DNA of 64,000 bases from positions 1 through 64,000 of the forward strand of contig JAJZEC010000010.1 of assembly GCA_021805825.1 (NCBI GenBank). Direction: 5' to 3'. The stretch comes from Pseudomonadota bacterium. Lineage in GTDB: Bacteria; Pseudomonadota; Gammaproteobacteria; Burkholderiales; Burkholderiaceae_C. Each line of letters opens with the position of its first letter. Position 1 is the first letter of the stretch. The position numbers and the translations under genes were made by a program. Below, one piece after another: positions 19,090 through 26,564 of this stretch. The notes under the pieces are model-generated. The model ran no database searches. It had not been told where the DNA came from and saw nothing but the letters and a program-made list of their open reading frames with translations.

Positions 19090-20427
19090 TCAGGGCGTGG
19101 CGGTGGCCGGGCCGTGCTCGCGCCAGCCGCGCCGGAAGAGGGCTGCGCTCAGGGCCTTCAGGGTCGAGGGCAGCAGGCAGTAGGCGATGACCAGCGGGGG
19201 CAGCAGCCCCTTCGCTGGTGTGCCCGGGGTGTAGCCGAGCAGCCCGAGCAGGGGCAGTGCGATGCCCGCGGCCAGTGCCAGCGCCAGCTTGGTGCACAGG
19301 CTCCACCATCCGAAATAGGCGCCTTCGAGACTGCCCGAGTGTCCGAGTCGGGCGATGAGCCCGGCCAGCAACGCCGGCGGCAGCACGAGGTCGGCTCCCA
19401 GGCACAGGCCGGAGGCGGCGCATACCAGCGCGTAGCCGAGGCCATCGCCGTGCCGCAGCAGCGCGGCGAACAGGAAGGTGCCGACGGTCGCGAGCATGCC
19501 GGCGATCCAGCAGCGCGCAGCACCGAGGCGGCCCACGGCGCGCACCCACAGCGGCGCACCCGCGGCGGCGCTTGCGAAATACAGCGCCAGGAACAGCCCG
19601 GACAGCGCTGGCGCCCCGATGCGGTCGCGAATGAAGAACAGCACCAGCGTGGCCGGGATGGCCGCGGCAACGCCATTCAGCGTGTAGACGAGCAGCAGGT
19701 GGCGAAAGGCCGCGTGGCGCAGCGGCTCGCAGGCCGCACGCAGCCCGCGCAGGCTCGCCCCGTGCAGGGCGCTTCGCGCCGGATCCGGCGCCAGGCGCAG
19801 CAGGCCCAGGCTCAGGCCGAGCGTTGCCAGCAGGCCGAGGCTGAAGGCGCGTGCGCCGCCGAACTGGGCAGCCGCGGCGGCCAGCAGCACCCCGGCCAGA
19901 CCCAGGGCCTCGCGCCAGGCGAACACCCGCGTGCGCGCGCGCTCGTCCTGGCCCAGGGTGGATCCCCAGGCCTGGTGGATCACGCTGGCGGCGCTGAACC
20001 CCCCGTAGGTGAGCAGCAGCGCGAGCAGCAGCAGGGAGCTGAACAGCCCCGGGTGCGCCGCGTAGTCGAGCAGCGCGGGAAGTGCCATGAGGGCGAGGAA
20101 GCCGGCCAGCAGTACGCCACCGGCCACTGCGATGCAGGCGCGAGCCCGCTGGCGCGCGAGCATGCGGTCGGCCAGCCTGCCGAGCAGGGGATCGACCGCG
20201 GCGTCACCCAGGCGCGAGGCCAGCAGCACGCCACCGAGCAAGGCCAGAGGAACCGACTGCGCGGCCGCGTAGTAGGCGGGCAGAAAGACATACAGCGGCA
20301 GGGCGACGAAATTCAGCGCGGCCTGCAGCGCGCCATAGCAGCCCAGGCGCCAGCCGGGCGCGCCTTCCGCGGCGCGTGCCGCGACTCCGGGGGGCGTGCC
20401 GGCGAGGGACGAGGCGGTGGTCGTCAC
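19090..20427 (-). CDS. MFS transporter (sugar:cation symporter-like)
   Basis: From GTG 20427 the protein has 445 residues with about 12 hydrophobic helices, resembling the MelB/GPH branch of the major facilitator superfamily (GRLADRM and YGGFSAASVIHQAWGSTL segments). The start codon overlaps the stop of the chalcone-isomerase-like gene by four bases (GTGA), which supports GTG and translational coupling. In this conserved operon type a transporter of this kind is always present; whether it moves a lipid precursor or sugar is unknown. Confidence 0.85.
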   Translation of the reverse strand: MTTTASSLAGTPPGVAARAAEGAPGWRLGCYGALQAALNFVALPLYVFLPAYYAAAQSVPLALLGGVLLASRLGDAAVDPLLGRLADRMLARQRARACIAVAGGVLLAGFLALMALPALLDYAAHPGLFSSLLLLALLLTYGGFSAASVIHQAWGSTLGQDERARTRVFAWREALGLAGVLLAAAAAQFGGARAFSLGLLATLGLSLGLLRLAPDPARSALHGASLRGLRAACEPLRHAAFRHLLLVYTLNGVAAAIPATLVLFFIRDRIGAPALSGLFLALYFASAAAGAPLWVRAVGRLGAARCWIAGMLATVGTFLFAALLRHGDGLGYALVCAASGLCLGADLVLPPALLAGLIARLGHSGSLEGAYFGWWSLCTKLALALAAGIALPLLGLLGYTPGTPAKGLLPPLVIAYCLLPSTLKALSAALFRRGWREHGPATATP

Positions 20428-20969
20428 GCGGTCTTCCCGAGGCCCGCGGTGAGCGCACGCTGCAGCGCAGGCAGGCTGCTGCGCGGCGACAGCCAGATGG
20501 CGAAGAAGGCGCGCGCGAAGGCCGCCCCGGCAACCTGGCCGATGGCCTTGCCATCCAGGAAGAACACGGTGCGCTCCGGATGCAGGCGGTAGACCCCGGC
20601 CAGGCGCTGGCCTGCGCGCACGTCGGGAAAGATGCGGCGCATGTCCTGCAGCCATTGCGCGCGCTGTGCCTTGCTGCCCAGGTCGAGACGGGCGATCAGG
20701 CGCGCCGAGGCCTCGGCGATGGTCGCGCCCGACAAGGCGTGCGCATAGTGCAGTTGCAGCGCGAAGGGTCGCGCATCCAGGCGTGCGGGATCCAGCCCCT
20801 GCGCGCCCACCCACAGCGAGGCGCTGTAGATCCTGATACCCCACCAGCGAAAGCTGCCGCGTCCGGCCAGATGGCAGTCGGGCAGGCGTTGCGCCAGCCA
20901 CCGCGGCGCAGCGGGAGGCGCCGTGCCGGCGAGCGCGACGACGCCACCCAGCGCCAGGCAGGCCGCCAC
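20424..20969 (-). CDS. Chalcone-isomerase-like domain protein, exported
   Basis: 181 residues if started at GTG 20969, the only common start after the preceding stop. The first 20 residues are hydrophobic (ALGGVVALAG) and look like a signal peptide. The mature part has WWGIRIYSASLWV, YAHALSG and ERTVFFLDGKAIGQV, characteristic of the bacterial chalcone isomerase-like family. These proteins lack flavonoid activity and may bind fatty acids; this one lies directly after the fatty-acid methyltransferase gene. The ribosome site is weak, so the exact start is uncertain. Confidence 0.78.
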   Translation of the reverse strand: MAACLALGGVVALAGTAPPAAPRWLAQRLPDCHLAGRGSFRWWGIRIYSASLWVGAQGLDPARLDARPFALQLHYAHALSGATIAEASARLIARLDLGSKAQRAQWLQDMRRIFPDVRAGQRLAGVYRLHPERTVFFLDGKAIGQVAGAAFARAFFAIWLSPRSSLPALQRALTAGLGKTA

Positions 20970-21015
20970 GGCCCGCAGCGCGCGCAGGTACGACTGCCCC
21001 CGCGCCGCGCGCTGC

Positions 21016-22284
21016 TCAGGGTTGCTGCGTCTTGACCAGGGTGTACTGCACGACATCGATGGTTCCCTCGGTAAAGCCCGCCTCGCAATAGGCGAGGTAG
21101 AACTCCCACAGGCGTTCGAAGCGGCGGTCGAAGCCCAGGCCGGGCAGCATCGCCCGGCTGTCGAGGAAGCGCTGGCGCCACAGCGCCAGGGTGCGCGCGT
21201 AGTCGGCGCCGAAGCGGTGGGTGTCGAGCACCTGCAGTCCCGCGGCGCGCGCGCCCTCGACAAAGCGGGATGGACTGGGCAGCATGCCTCCGGGGAAGAT
21301 GTAGCGCTGGATGAAGTCCGTGCCCCGGCGGTAGCGCTCGAACAGGGCCTCGTCGATGGTGATGGTCTGGATGCAGGCGCGACCACCCGGCTTGAGCAGG
21401 CTGGCCACGCTGTGGAAATAGCGCGCCCAGTAGGCTTCGCCCACGGCCTCGAACATTTCGATCGAGGCCACCGCGTCGAAGCCCGCCTGCGGTGCGATGG
21501 ACGCGGCGTCCCGGTAGTCGAGCAGGTGCGTGCGCGCACGCTCCGCCAGTCCGGCCTGCTGCAGCCGCTGCGTGGCGAATGCGTGCTGCTGCCGAGACAG
21601 CGTGACGCCGTCGACCTGCACCCCGCGCGTCGCGGCGAGTTCGGCGAAACTGCCCCAGCCGCAGCCGATCTCCAGCACCCGCTGGCCGGCTTGCACACGC
21701 AGCGCGTCGAGCACGCGCTGCAGCTTGGCCTGCTGCGCCTGTTCCAGACTCATGTCGGAGCGCGTGAACAGCGCGGAGGAATAGGTCATGCCGCGATCCA
21801 GCCAGAGGCTGTAGAAGGCGTTGCCGAGGTCGTAGTGGGCGTGGATGTTGTCCCGGCTGCCGGCGCGGGTATTGCGGCGCAGCAGCAGGTGACGCAGGCG
21901 GTCGAGCATCGTGCCGAGGAAGCTGCCGTGCAGCGCGCCTTCGACCGCCTGGCGGTTGGCCAGCAGCAACTTGAGCAGCGCCGGCAGGTCGGGGGTCGTC
22001 CAGCGGCCGTCGCAGTAGGCCTGCGCGAAGCCGATGTCGCCGCGTCGCAGCGCCAGGGAGAACACCTTCCAGTCGTGCACGCGCACGACGACCGACGGCG
22101 CGGCCGTCGCATGGCTGGGGCAAGGCAGCACCTGGCCGTCGGGCAGGTGCAACTCCAGGCGCCCGCGGCGCAGGCGCTGCAGCATGGCCAGCACGGTGTG
22201 CGCCGCCAGCGGTCGGCGCGCGGAGGGTGCGGCAAGGATGACGCCGGCGGAGCGCACGGCGGCCTGGTCGTGGGAGGAGTTCAT
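21016..22284 (-). CDS. Cyclopropane-fatty-acyl-phospholipid synthase family methyltransferase
   Basis: 422 residues. The N-terminal third is the lipid-facing helical domain of the family; the C-terminal two thirds is a SAM methyltransferase with HYDLGNAFYSLWLD, TYSSALF, VLEIGCGWGSFAELAA (SAM loop), EMFEAVGE and YIFPGGMLPS, all typical of Cfa enzymes. It methylates unsaturated acyl chains of phospholipids. In this operon setting it could instead be the UfaM-like enzyme of furan fatty acid synthesis. ATG 22284 overlaps the DUF1365 stop by four bases; an upstream ATG at 22344 adds unconserved residues. Confidence 0.92.
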   Translation of the reverse strand: MNSSHDQAAVRSAGVILAAPSARRPLAAHTVLAMLQRLRRGRLELHLPDGQVLPCPSHATAAPSVVVRVHDWKVFSLALRRGDIGFAQAYCDGRWTTPDLPALLKLLLANRQAVEGALHGSFLGTMLDRLRHLLLRRNTRAGSRDNIHAHYDLGNAFYSLWLDRGMTYSSALFTRSDMSLEQAQQAKLQRVLDALRVQAGQRVLEIGCGWGSFAELAATRGVQVDGVTLSRQQHAFATQRLQQAGLAERARTHLLDYRDAASIAPQAGFDAVASIEMFEAVGEAYWARYFHSVASLLKPGGRACIQTITIDEALFERYRRGTDFIQRYIFPGGMLPSPSRFVEGARAAGLQVLDTHRFGADYARTLALWRQRFLDSRAMLPGLGFDRRFERLWEFYLAYCEAGFTEGTIDVVQYTLVKTQQP

Positions 22285-23078
22285 CGCGTGACCTGCAGGC
22301 TGGGAGGGTTGGGCTTGGAGACGAAGGGCACGCGCTTGAGCCACAGTCTCAGCGCCTGCCAGTGGATGCGCGCGATGACCATCAGTCCATGCAGCGGGTG
22401 TGTGGCCAAGGCGTGCCGCGCGCTGGCCCGCGTCAGGGGTCGAAGGGTGCCCTGCACGCTGGTCAGCAGCAGTGGGCCCTGCGCATCGTCATGGTCGATG
22501 CGGGCCACCAGGCGCTCGCTGCCGCCGCTGGCCGAGCGCAGGAAGCGGAAGCGGTAGCCGCCCTCGATGCGGCAGAACGGGGAGACGTGGAACACCTTGC
22601 TGGCGCGCAGTTCCTGGCCCCAGCGCAGCGACGTGCGCCGCGCCGGTGCCTGCAACAGGTAGCAGTGGCGTTCGCCGAAGGTATTGTTGACCTCGGCGAC
22701 GATGGCCGCCAGGCTGCCGTCCGCATGGTGGCAATACCAGAAGCTGACCGGATTGAACACATAGCCCAGCACGCGGGGAAAGGTCTGCAGCCAGATCTCG
22801 CCGTCGGCGACGATGCCCTGCGCGCGCAGCAGTTGTTCCATCCACTGCAGGCAGTCGCCGCTGCCGTCGCCGTGGTCGACATCGAAGAAGCTCATCCAGC
22901 CGCCGCGGTTGCGCGGGATGGGCAGCGCCGCGCTGCCCTGCGCCAGTGCGCGCATGGGCAGCATGAGGAAGAACACCGGGTAGCGGAAATCGTTGGGCGC
23001 CGGCCGCAGGCGGGTGTGGCGCACGCTGCCGAGTCCGAGAAGCGGGCGTGGCGCCGCGGTCGGGGCCGTCGCGCTCAT
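22281..23078 (-). CDS. DUF1365 family protein
   Basis: 265 residues with the family pattern: GSVRHTRLRPAPNDFRY, GYVFNPVSFWYCHHADG, EVNNTFGERHCYL and SPFCRIEGGYRFRF. DUF1365 proteins almost always occur between an FAD oxidoreductase and a cyclopropane-synthase-like gene, exactly as here, with four-base overlaps to both neighbours. No enzymatic mechanism is known. Conserved His/Asn/Cys residues hint at a catalytic or metal-binding role in the lipid modification carried out by this operon. Confidence 0.9.
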   Translation of the reverse strand: MSATAPTAAPRPLLGLGSVRHTRLRPAPNDFRYPVFFLMLPMRALAQGSAALPIPRNRGGWMSFFDVDHGDGSGDCLQWMEQLLRAQGIVADGEIWLQTFPRVLGYVFNPVSFWYCHHADGSLAAIVAEVNNTFGERHCYLLQAPARRTSLRWGQELRASKVFHVSPFCRIEGGYRFRFLRSASGGSERLVARIDHDDAQGPLLLTSVQGTLRPLTRASARHALATHPLHGLMVIARIHWQALRLWLKRVPFVSKPNPPSLQVTR

Positions 23079-24439
23079 GCTGCCACCCGCTCGGTCGCCG
23101 GCGAATGCGCGCCGCGGTGCTGGCGCTGCGTCCAGGCGCGCGCGGCGGCCTGACCCGCGCGCAAGCCATCCTCATGGAATCCGTGGCCGCACCATGCGCC
23201 ACAGAAGTAGGTGCGACGCCTGCCCTGCAAGGCGGCGACCCTGGGCTGCGCGGCGATGGCCGCGGCGTCGAACACCGGGTGCGCGTAATCGATTTCCCGC
23301 AGCACGGTCGACGGGTGCGGTTCGCGCAGCGGGTTCAGCGACACCAGAACAGGGCGTTCGAAGGGAACCGGCTGCAGTCGGTTGAGCAGGTAGTGCAGGC
23401 ACACGGCTTCGCCCTGGGCAGGGGCGTGTGCATCCTCCCCCGATGCCGTGCCGCTTTCGAAGTTCCATGCCGCCCAGGCCTTGCGCTGCCGCGGCAGCAG
23501 GCTGGAGTCGGTGTGCAGCACGGCACGGTTGCGCTGGTAGCCGATGGCGCCCAGCACGCCGCGTTCCTCCGCGTCGGCGTCGACCAGCATGGCCAGCGCC
23601 TGGTCGCTGTGGCAGGCCAGGATGACCTGGTCGTACCACTCGGTGCCGGTGGCGGTCGATACCTCCACCCCGACCTCGTGGCGCTTGACCCGCAGCACCG
23701 GTGCGCGCAGGCGGGCATCGGGCAGGCGCTCGACCATGCGCTGCACATAGCGGCGCGCCCCACCGCGCACGGTGAGCCACTGCGGGCGATTCTCGACCTG
23801 CAGCAGCCCGTGGTTGTCGCAGAACCGCACGAGGGTCAACAGCGGGAATTCCAGCATCTGCGCTGGCGGACAGGACCAGATGCAGGCAATCATCGGCAGC
23901 AGATAGTCGTGCACGAAGGCCCGGCCGTAGCCGCGCTGGCGCAGGAACTCGCCGACGCTGCGTCGCTCCTGCGCCGGCTCGGCGCAGCGCGCCACCGCGG
24001 TGGCCTCGCGATGGAAGCGCAGGATGTCGCCCAGCATGCCCCAGAAGCGGGGACGCAGCAGGTTCGATCGCTGGGCGAACACCGTGTCCAGGCTGGCGCC
24101 GCTCCACTCCAGCCGACCACCGCCGATGCGCGGACGCTGCACCGAGAAGGACATGTCCGACTCGGCCAGTTCGATGCCCAATTCGGCGAACAGTTCCAGC
24201 AGCCCGGGGTAGGTGCGTCGATTGAGCACCAGGAAGCCGGTGTCGACGGGGTGGCTGAGGCCATCGACACAGGCATCGACGGTGTGCACATGGCCCCCGA
24301 AGTGGTCGCCCGCCTCGTACAGGGTCAGTCGTGCCTGGTCGCGCAGCGACCAGGCGGCCGCCAGCCCGGCGATGCCGCTGCCGACCACGGCCACGCGCTG
24401 CAGCAGTTCCGGCTGCGGTCGGGAATCGGTGCGGTACAC
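23075..24439 (-). CDS. FAD-dependent oxidoreductase (amine-oxidase/desaturase-like)
   Basis: 454 residues from GTG 24439, 14 bases after the folE2 stop; an alternative GTG at 24478 overlaps folE2. The dinucleotide-binding motif VAVVGSGIAGLAAAWSL is followed by YEAGDHFGGHVHT (FAD ribose contact) and VDTGFLVLNRRTYPGL, typical of the flavin amine-oxidase/phytoene-desaturase fold. C-terminal YFCGAWCGHGFHEDGLRAG closes the FAD site. In this conserved operon it probably oxidises or desaturates a modified acyl chain; that is inference from context. Confidence 0.88.
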   Translation of the reverse strand: MYRTDSRPQPELLQRVAVVGSGIAGLAAAWSLRDQARLTLYEAGDHFGGHVHTVDACVDGLSHPVDTGFLVLNRRTYPGLLELFAELGIELAESDMSFSVQRPRIGGGRLEWSGASLDTVFAQRSNLLRPRFWGMLGDILRFHREATAVARCAEPAQERRSVGEFLRQRGYGRAFVHDYLLPMIACIWSCPPAQMLEFPLLTLVRFCDNHGLLQVENRPQWLTVRGGARRYVQRMVERLPDARLRAPVLRVKRHEVGVEVSTATGTEWYDQVILACHSDQALAMLVDADAEERGVLGAIGYQRNRAVLHTDSSLLPRQRKAWAAWNFESGTASGEDAHAPAQGEAVCLHYLLNRLQPVPFERPVLVSLNPLREPHPSTVLREIDYAHPVFDAAAIAAQPRVAALQGRRRTYFCGAWCGHGFHEDGLRAGQAAARAWTQRQHRGAHSPATERVAA

Positions 24440-24453
24440 GGTGGGACGCCCGT

Positions 24454-25272
24454 TCAAGGGTTGCGGCCTTCCAGCCACGCGTAGGCCGAATGGTTGTGGA
24501 TGGACTCGAAGTTCTCCGACGACACGCTATAGGCCGCCACGCGCGCATCGGCGCGCAGCGCCAGCGCGACATCGCGCACCAGGTCCTCGACGAACTTCGG
24601 GTGGTCGTAGGCGAATTCGGTGACGTACTTTTCGTCGGGTCGCTTCAGCAGGCCCCAGAGCTGGCACGATGCTGCGTTCTCGGCGATGGCGATCTGCTCG
24701 TCGAGGTCGACCGCCTGCCGCAGTTCGGCGCCGATGTGGATGATCGAGCGCTGGTTGTGCGCGCCGTATTCGGAAATGTCGCGCGAGCACGGGCACAGGC
24801 TGGTGACCGGGACTTCCACCGTCTGTTGTCGCAACCGCTGCGCGCCGTTGGCTTCGCAATGCAGGCGCACCCCGTAATCGAGCAGACTGGCCACTCCGGA
24901 AACCGGCGCCGTCTTGCGCCGGAAATAGGTCGCCTGCAGGGTGATCGCCCCGGCCTGGGCACCCAGGCGATGCAGCATGGTGTCGAGCAGGCGGTCGAGG
25001 GATTCGGTGTCGAGCGCGGTGTCGTGCCCCTCCAGCACTTCGATGAAGCGCGACATGTGGGTGCCCTTGACTTCGGGCGGCAGCGCCACCGTCATCTCGA
25101 AGGTCGCGATGCTCGGCTGCTCGCCGTCCGCGCCGCCGCGCAGCCGCACGGGGTAGCGAACGCCGCGCACCCCGACCTTCTGGATGGCGATGTCCCGACG
25201 GTCGGCGCTCGACTGGACATCGGGCAGGGCGCCGCGGGCTTGGCTGGCGAAAAGCACTTCGGGGGCGTTCAT
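24454..25272 (-). CDS. folE2: GTP cyclohydrolase FolE2 (type IB)
   Basis: 272 residues with the FolE2 hallmark SLCPCSRDISEYGAHNQRS containing the metal-binding/catalytic Cys, plus KGTHMSRFIE and SVSSENFESIHNHSAYA. FolE2 converts GTP to dihydroneopterin triphosphate, feeding folate or tetrahydrobiopterin-type cofactors, and can use metals other than zinc. ATG 25272 follows an AGGA site. It heads the eight-gene lipid-modification operon; folE2 is known in light- or zinc-regulated units of related bacteria, and repeated boxes lie upstream. Confidence 0.95.
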   Translation of the reverse strand: MNAPEVLFASQARGALPDVQSSADRRDIAIQKVGVRGVRYPVRLRGGADGEQPSIATFEMTVALPPEVKGTHMSRFIEVLEGHDTALDTESLDRLLDTMLHRLGAQAGAITLQATYFRRKTAPVSGVASLLDYGVRLHCEANGAQRLRQQTVEVPVTSLCPCSRDISEYGAHNQRSIIHIGAELRQAVDLDEQIAIAENAASCQLWGLLKRPDEKYVTEFAYDHPKFVEDLVRDVALALRADARVAAYSVSSENFESIHNHSAYAWLEGRNP

Positions 25273-25628
25273 GGCGATCCTTTACGGGAGGGAAAGTCCG
25301 GAAGGGGTGGGCGCTCGCCGCGGCGGACATCGCCGTTCGGGGGAGCAGCCCTGCTTGAGTTGTCCTGAACAAAAGCCCACAGCCCTGGGGTCGTCGGCGA
25401 GGCCACGTGCCACAGCCTAGGCTCTTGTTCGATATATGTCTAGGACAATTAGGCCAAAACAGGTCTTTTCTGTCCACCGCAGCCGAAATGACCTAGACAA
25501 AAGCAGGGTTTTGCACCCCTACCGGGCGCGCGTAGCCTCGTTCCAATTGGGTATGTAAAATACCTAAAATGATGGGTTGCGAGGCAGCTGCGGGGCTGCT
25601 GCCCGTGCCCCGACGGAGGGCGAGGAAG
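25273..25628. promoter_or_regulatory. Divergent promoter region folE2 / DGC-domain gene, with repeated boxes
   Basis: The 356-base gap carries three related boxes: TGTCCTGAACAAAAGC at 25361-25376 (plus), TGTCCTAGACATATAT at 25432-25447 (minus) and TGACCTAGACAAAAAGC at 25489-25505 (plus). A perfect 10-base palindrome AGCCTAGGCT lies at 25415-25424, and GGTATGTAAATACC at 25551-25564. These are seen directly. They probably serve the folE2 operon leftward and the DGC-domain gene rightward; the regulators are not identified. Confidence 0.5.
25551..25564. promoter_or_regulatory. Palindromic operator candidate (NsrR-like regulator)
   Basis: GGTAT-GTAA-ATACC is a perfect 5-base inverted repeat in a locally AT-rich stretch, 64 bases before the GTG of the DGC-domain gene. 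An NsrR-like regulator is encoded 0.5 kb away and Rrf2 regulators bind AT-rich palindromes of this kind, so it is a candidate operator. The match to published NsrR sites is only partial. Confidence 0.4.
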
Positions 25629-26012
25629 GTGGAGCAGCCGAAGGAACGGGGTCGCACCCCGCTGGTGTACGCATGCTCGGGTTGCTCGAGCGTGGCGCAG
25701 ATGGCCAACCACCTGGCGGTGCGCCTGGATCGCGCCGGGCAGGCCGAGATGTCGTGCATCGCCGGCATCGGGGGCAATGTGCCGGGTATCGTCTCCAAGC
25801 TGCAGCGCGCGGTGCGGGAGCAGCGACCGATCGTGGCGATCGATGGTTGTGCGATGGCCTGCGCCCGGAGTTCGATGCAGCAGCGCGGTGCCGAACCGAC
25901 GGTCCACCTGCGCCTGGATCGCCAAGGCGTGCGCAAGATCCACCATGCCGACTTCGACCCCGCGCAGGCCGATGCGCTGTACACCGAGTTGCTGGACTTG
26001 CTCGCCGATTGA
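25629..26012 (+). CDS. DGC-domain putative zinc-binding protein
   Basis: 127 residues from GTG 25629, chosen because GGAGG lies nine bases upstream and because the longer ATG at 25569 would start directly after the palindromic operator. Motifs YACSGCSSVAQ and AIDGCAMACA are the two conserved cysteine clusters of the DGC family, likely a metal site; SCIAGIGGN lies between. These proteins often accompany nitric-oxide or metal stress genes. It converges on the NsrR-like gene. The molecular role is not established. Confidence 0.8.
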   Translation: MEQPKERGRTPLVYACSGCSSVAQMANHLAVRLDRAGQAEMSCIAGIGGNVPGIVSKLQRAVREQRPIVAIDGCAMACARSSMQQRGAEPTVHLRLDRQGVRKIHHADFDPAQADALYTELLDLLAD

Positions 26013-26040
26013 GGGCGGGAGGCCATCCAGCCGCTTCGCT

Positions 26041-26502
26041 TCAGCCCGGGCCGGCCGGTGTCCCCGGTGCGGTTTCGATGCGCAGGAGCGTTGCCGACGC
26101 ACCCGAGGGCGTGATGAGATCCGCCAGGGTGTGGCGATCCAGGTGGGCGACAAAGCTGTCCAGCGCGCCCTGCACGATGCCCCGCAGGCGGCAGTTTCCG
26201 GTGATCCGGCATGCACTCGCGGCGCCCATGCACTCGACCAGCCGGAAGTCGGCCTCCACATCGCGCACCACGGCGCCGAGTCCGACCTGCGCCGGGGCGC
26301 GCGCCAGGCGGATGCCGCCGCCCTTGCCGCGCACGGTTTCCAGCCAGCCATGGTGGCCGAGTGCCTGCGTGACCTTCATCAGATGGCTCTCCGAGATCGC
26401 GTGCGCCCTGGCGACCTCGGCGATGGTGCACAGGCGATCCGGGTGCTGCGCCACGTACATCAGCAGGCGCAGCGCGTAGTCCGTCATCGTGGTCAGGCGC
26501 AT
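26041..26502 (-). CDS. nsrR: NsrR-like Rrf2-family regulator
   Basis: 153 residues. N-terminal winged helix MRLTTMTDYALRLLMYVA and SESHLMKVTQALGHHGW is close to NsrR, and the cluster-binding loop ECMGAASACRITGNC has three cysteines in NsrR-like spacing. NsrR uses a nitric-oxide-sensitive Fe-S cluster to repress NO-detoxifying genes. The frame is open far upstream, but ATG 26502 starts the conserved region. The nearest possible target is the DGC-domain gene with its palindrome. Confidence 0.88.
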   Translation of the reverse strand: MRLTTMTDYALRLLMYVAQHPDRLCTIAEVARAHAISESHLMKVTQALGHHGWLETVRGKGGGIRLARAPAQVGLGAVVRDVEADFRLVECMGAASACRITGNCRLRGIVQGALDSFVAHLDRHTLADLITPSGASATLLRIETAPGTPAGPG

Positions 26503-26564
26503 GGCAGGGGCCGCATGGGGCAGGAGGATCCGAGGAGCGGCGATGCAGCGCCGCAGCCGGCATC

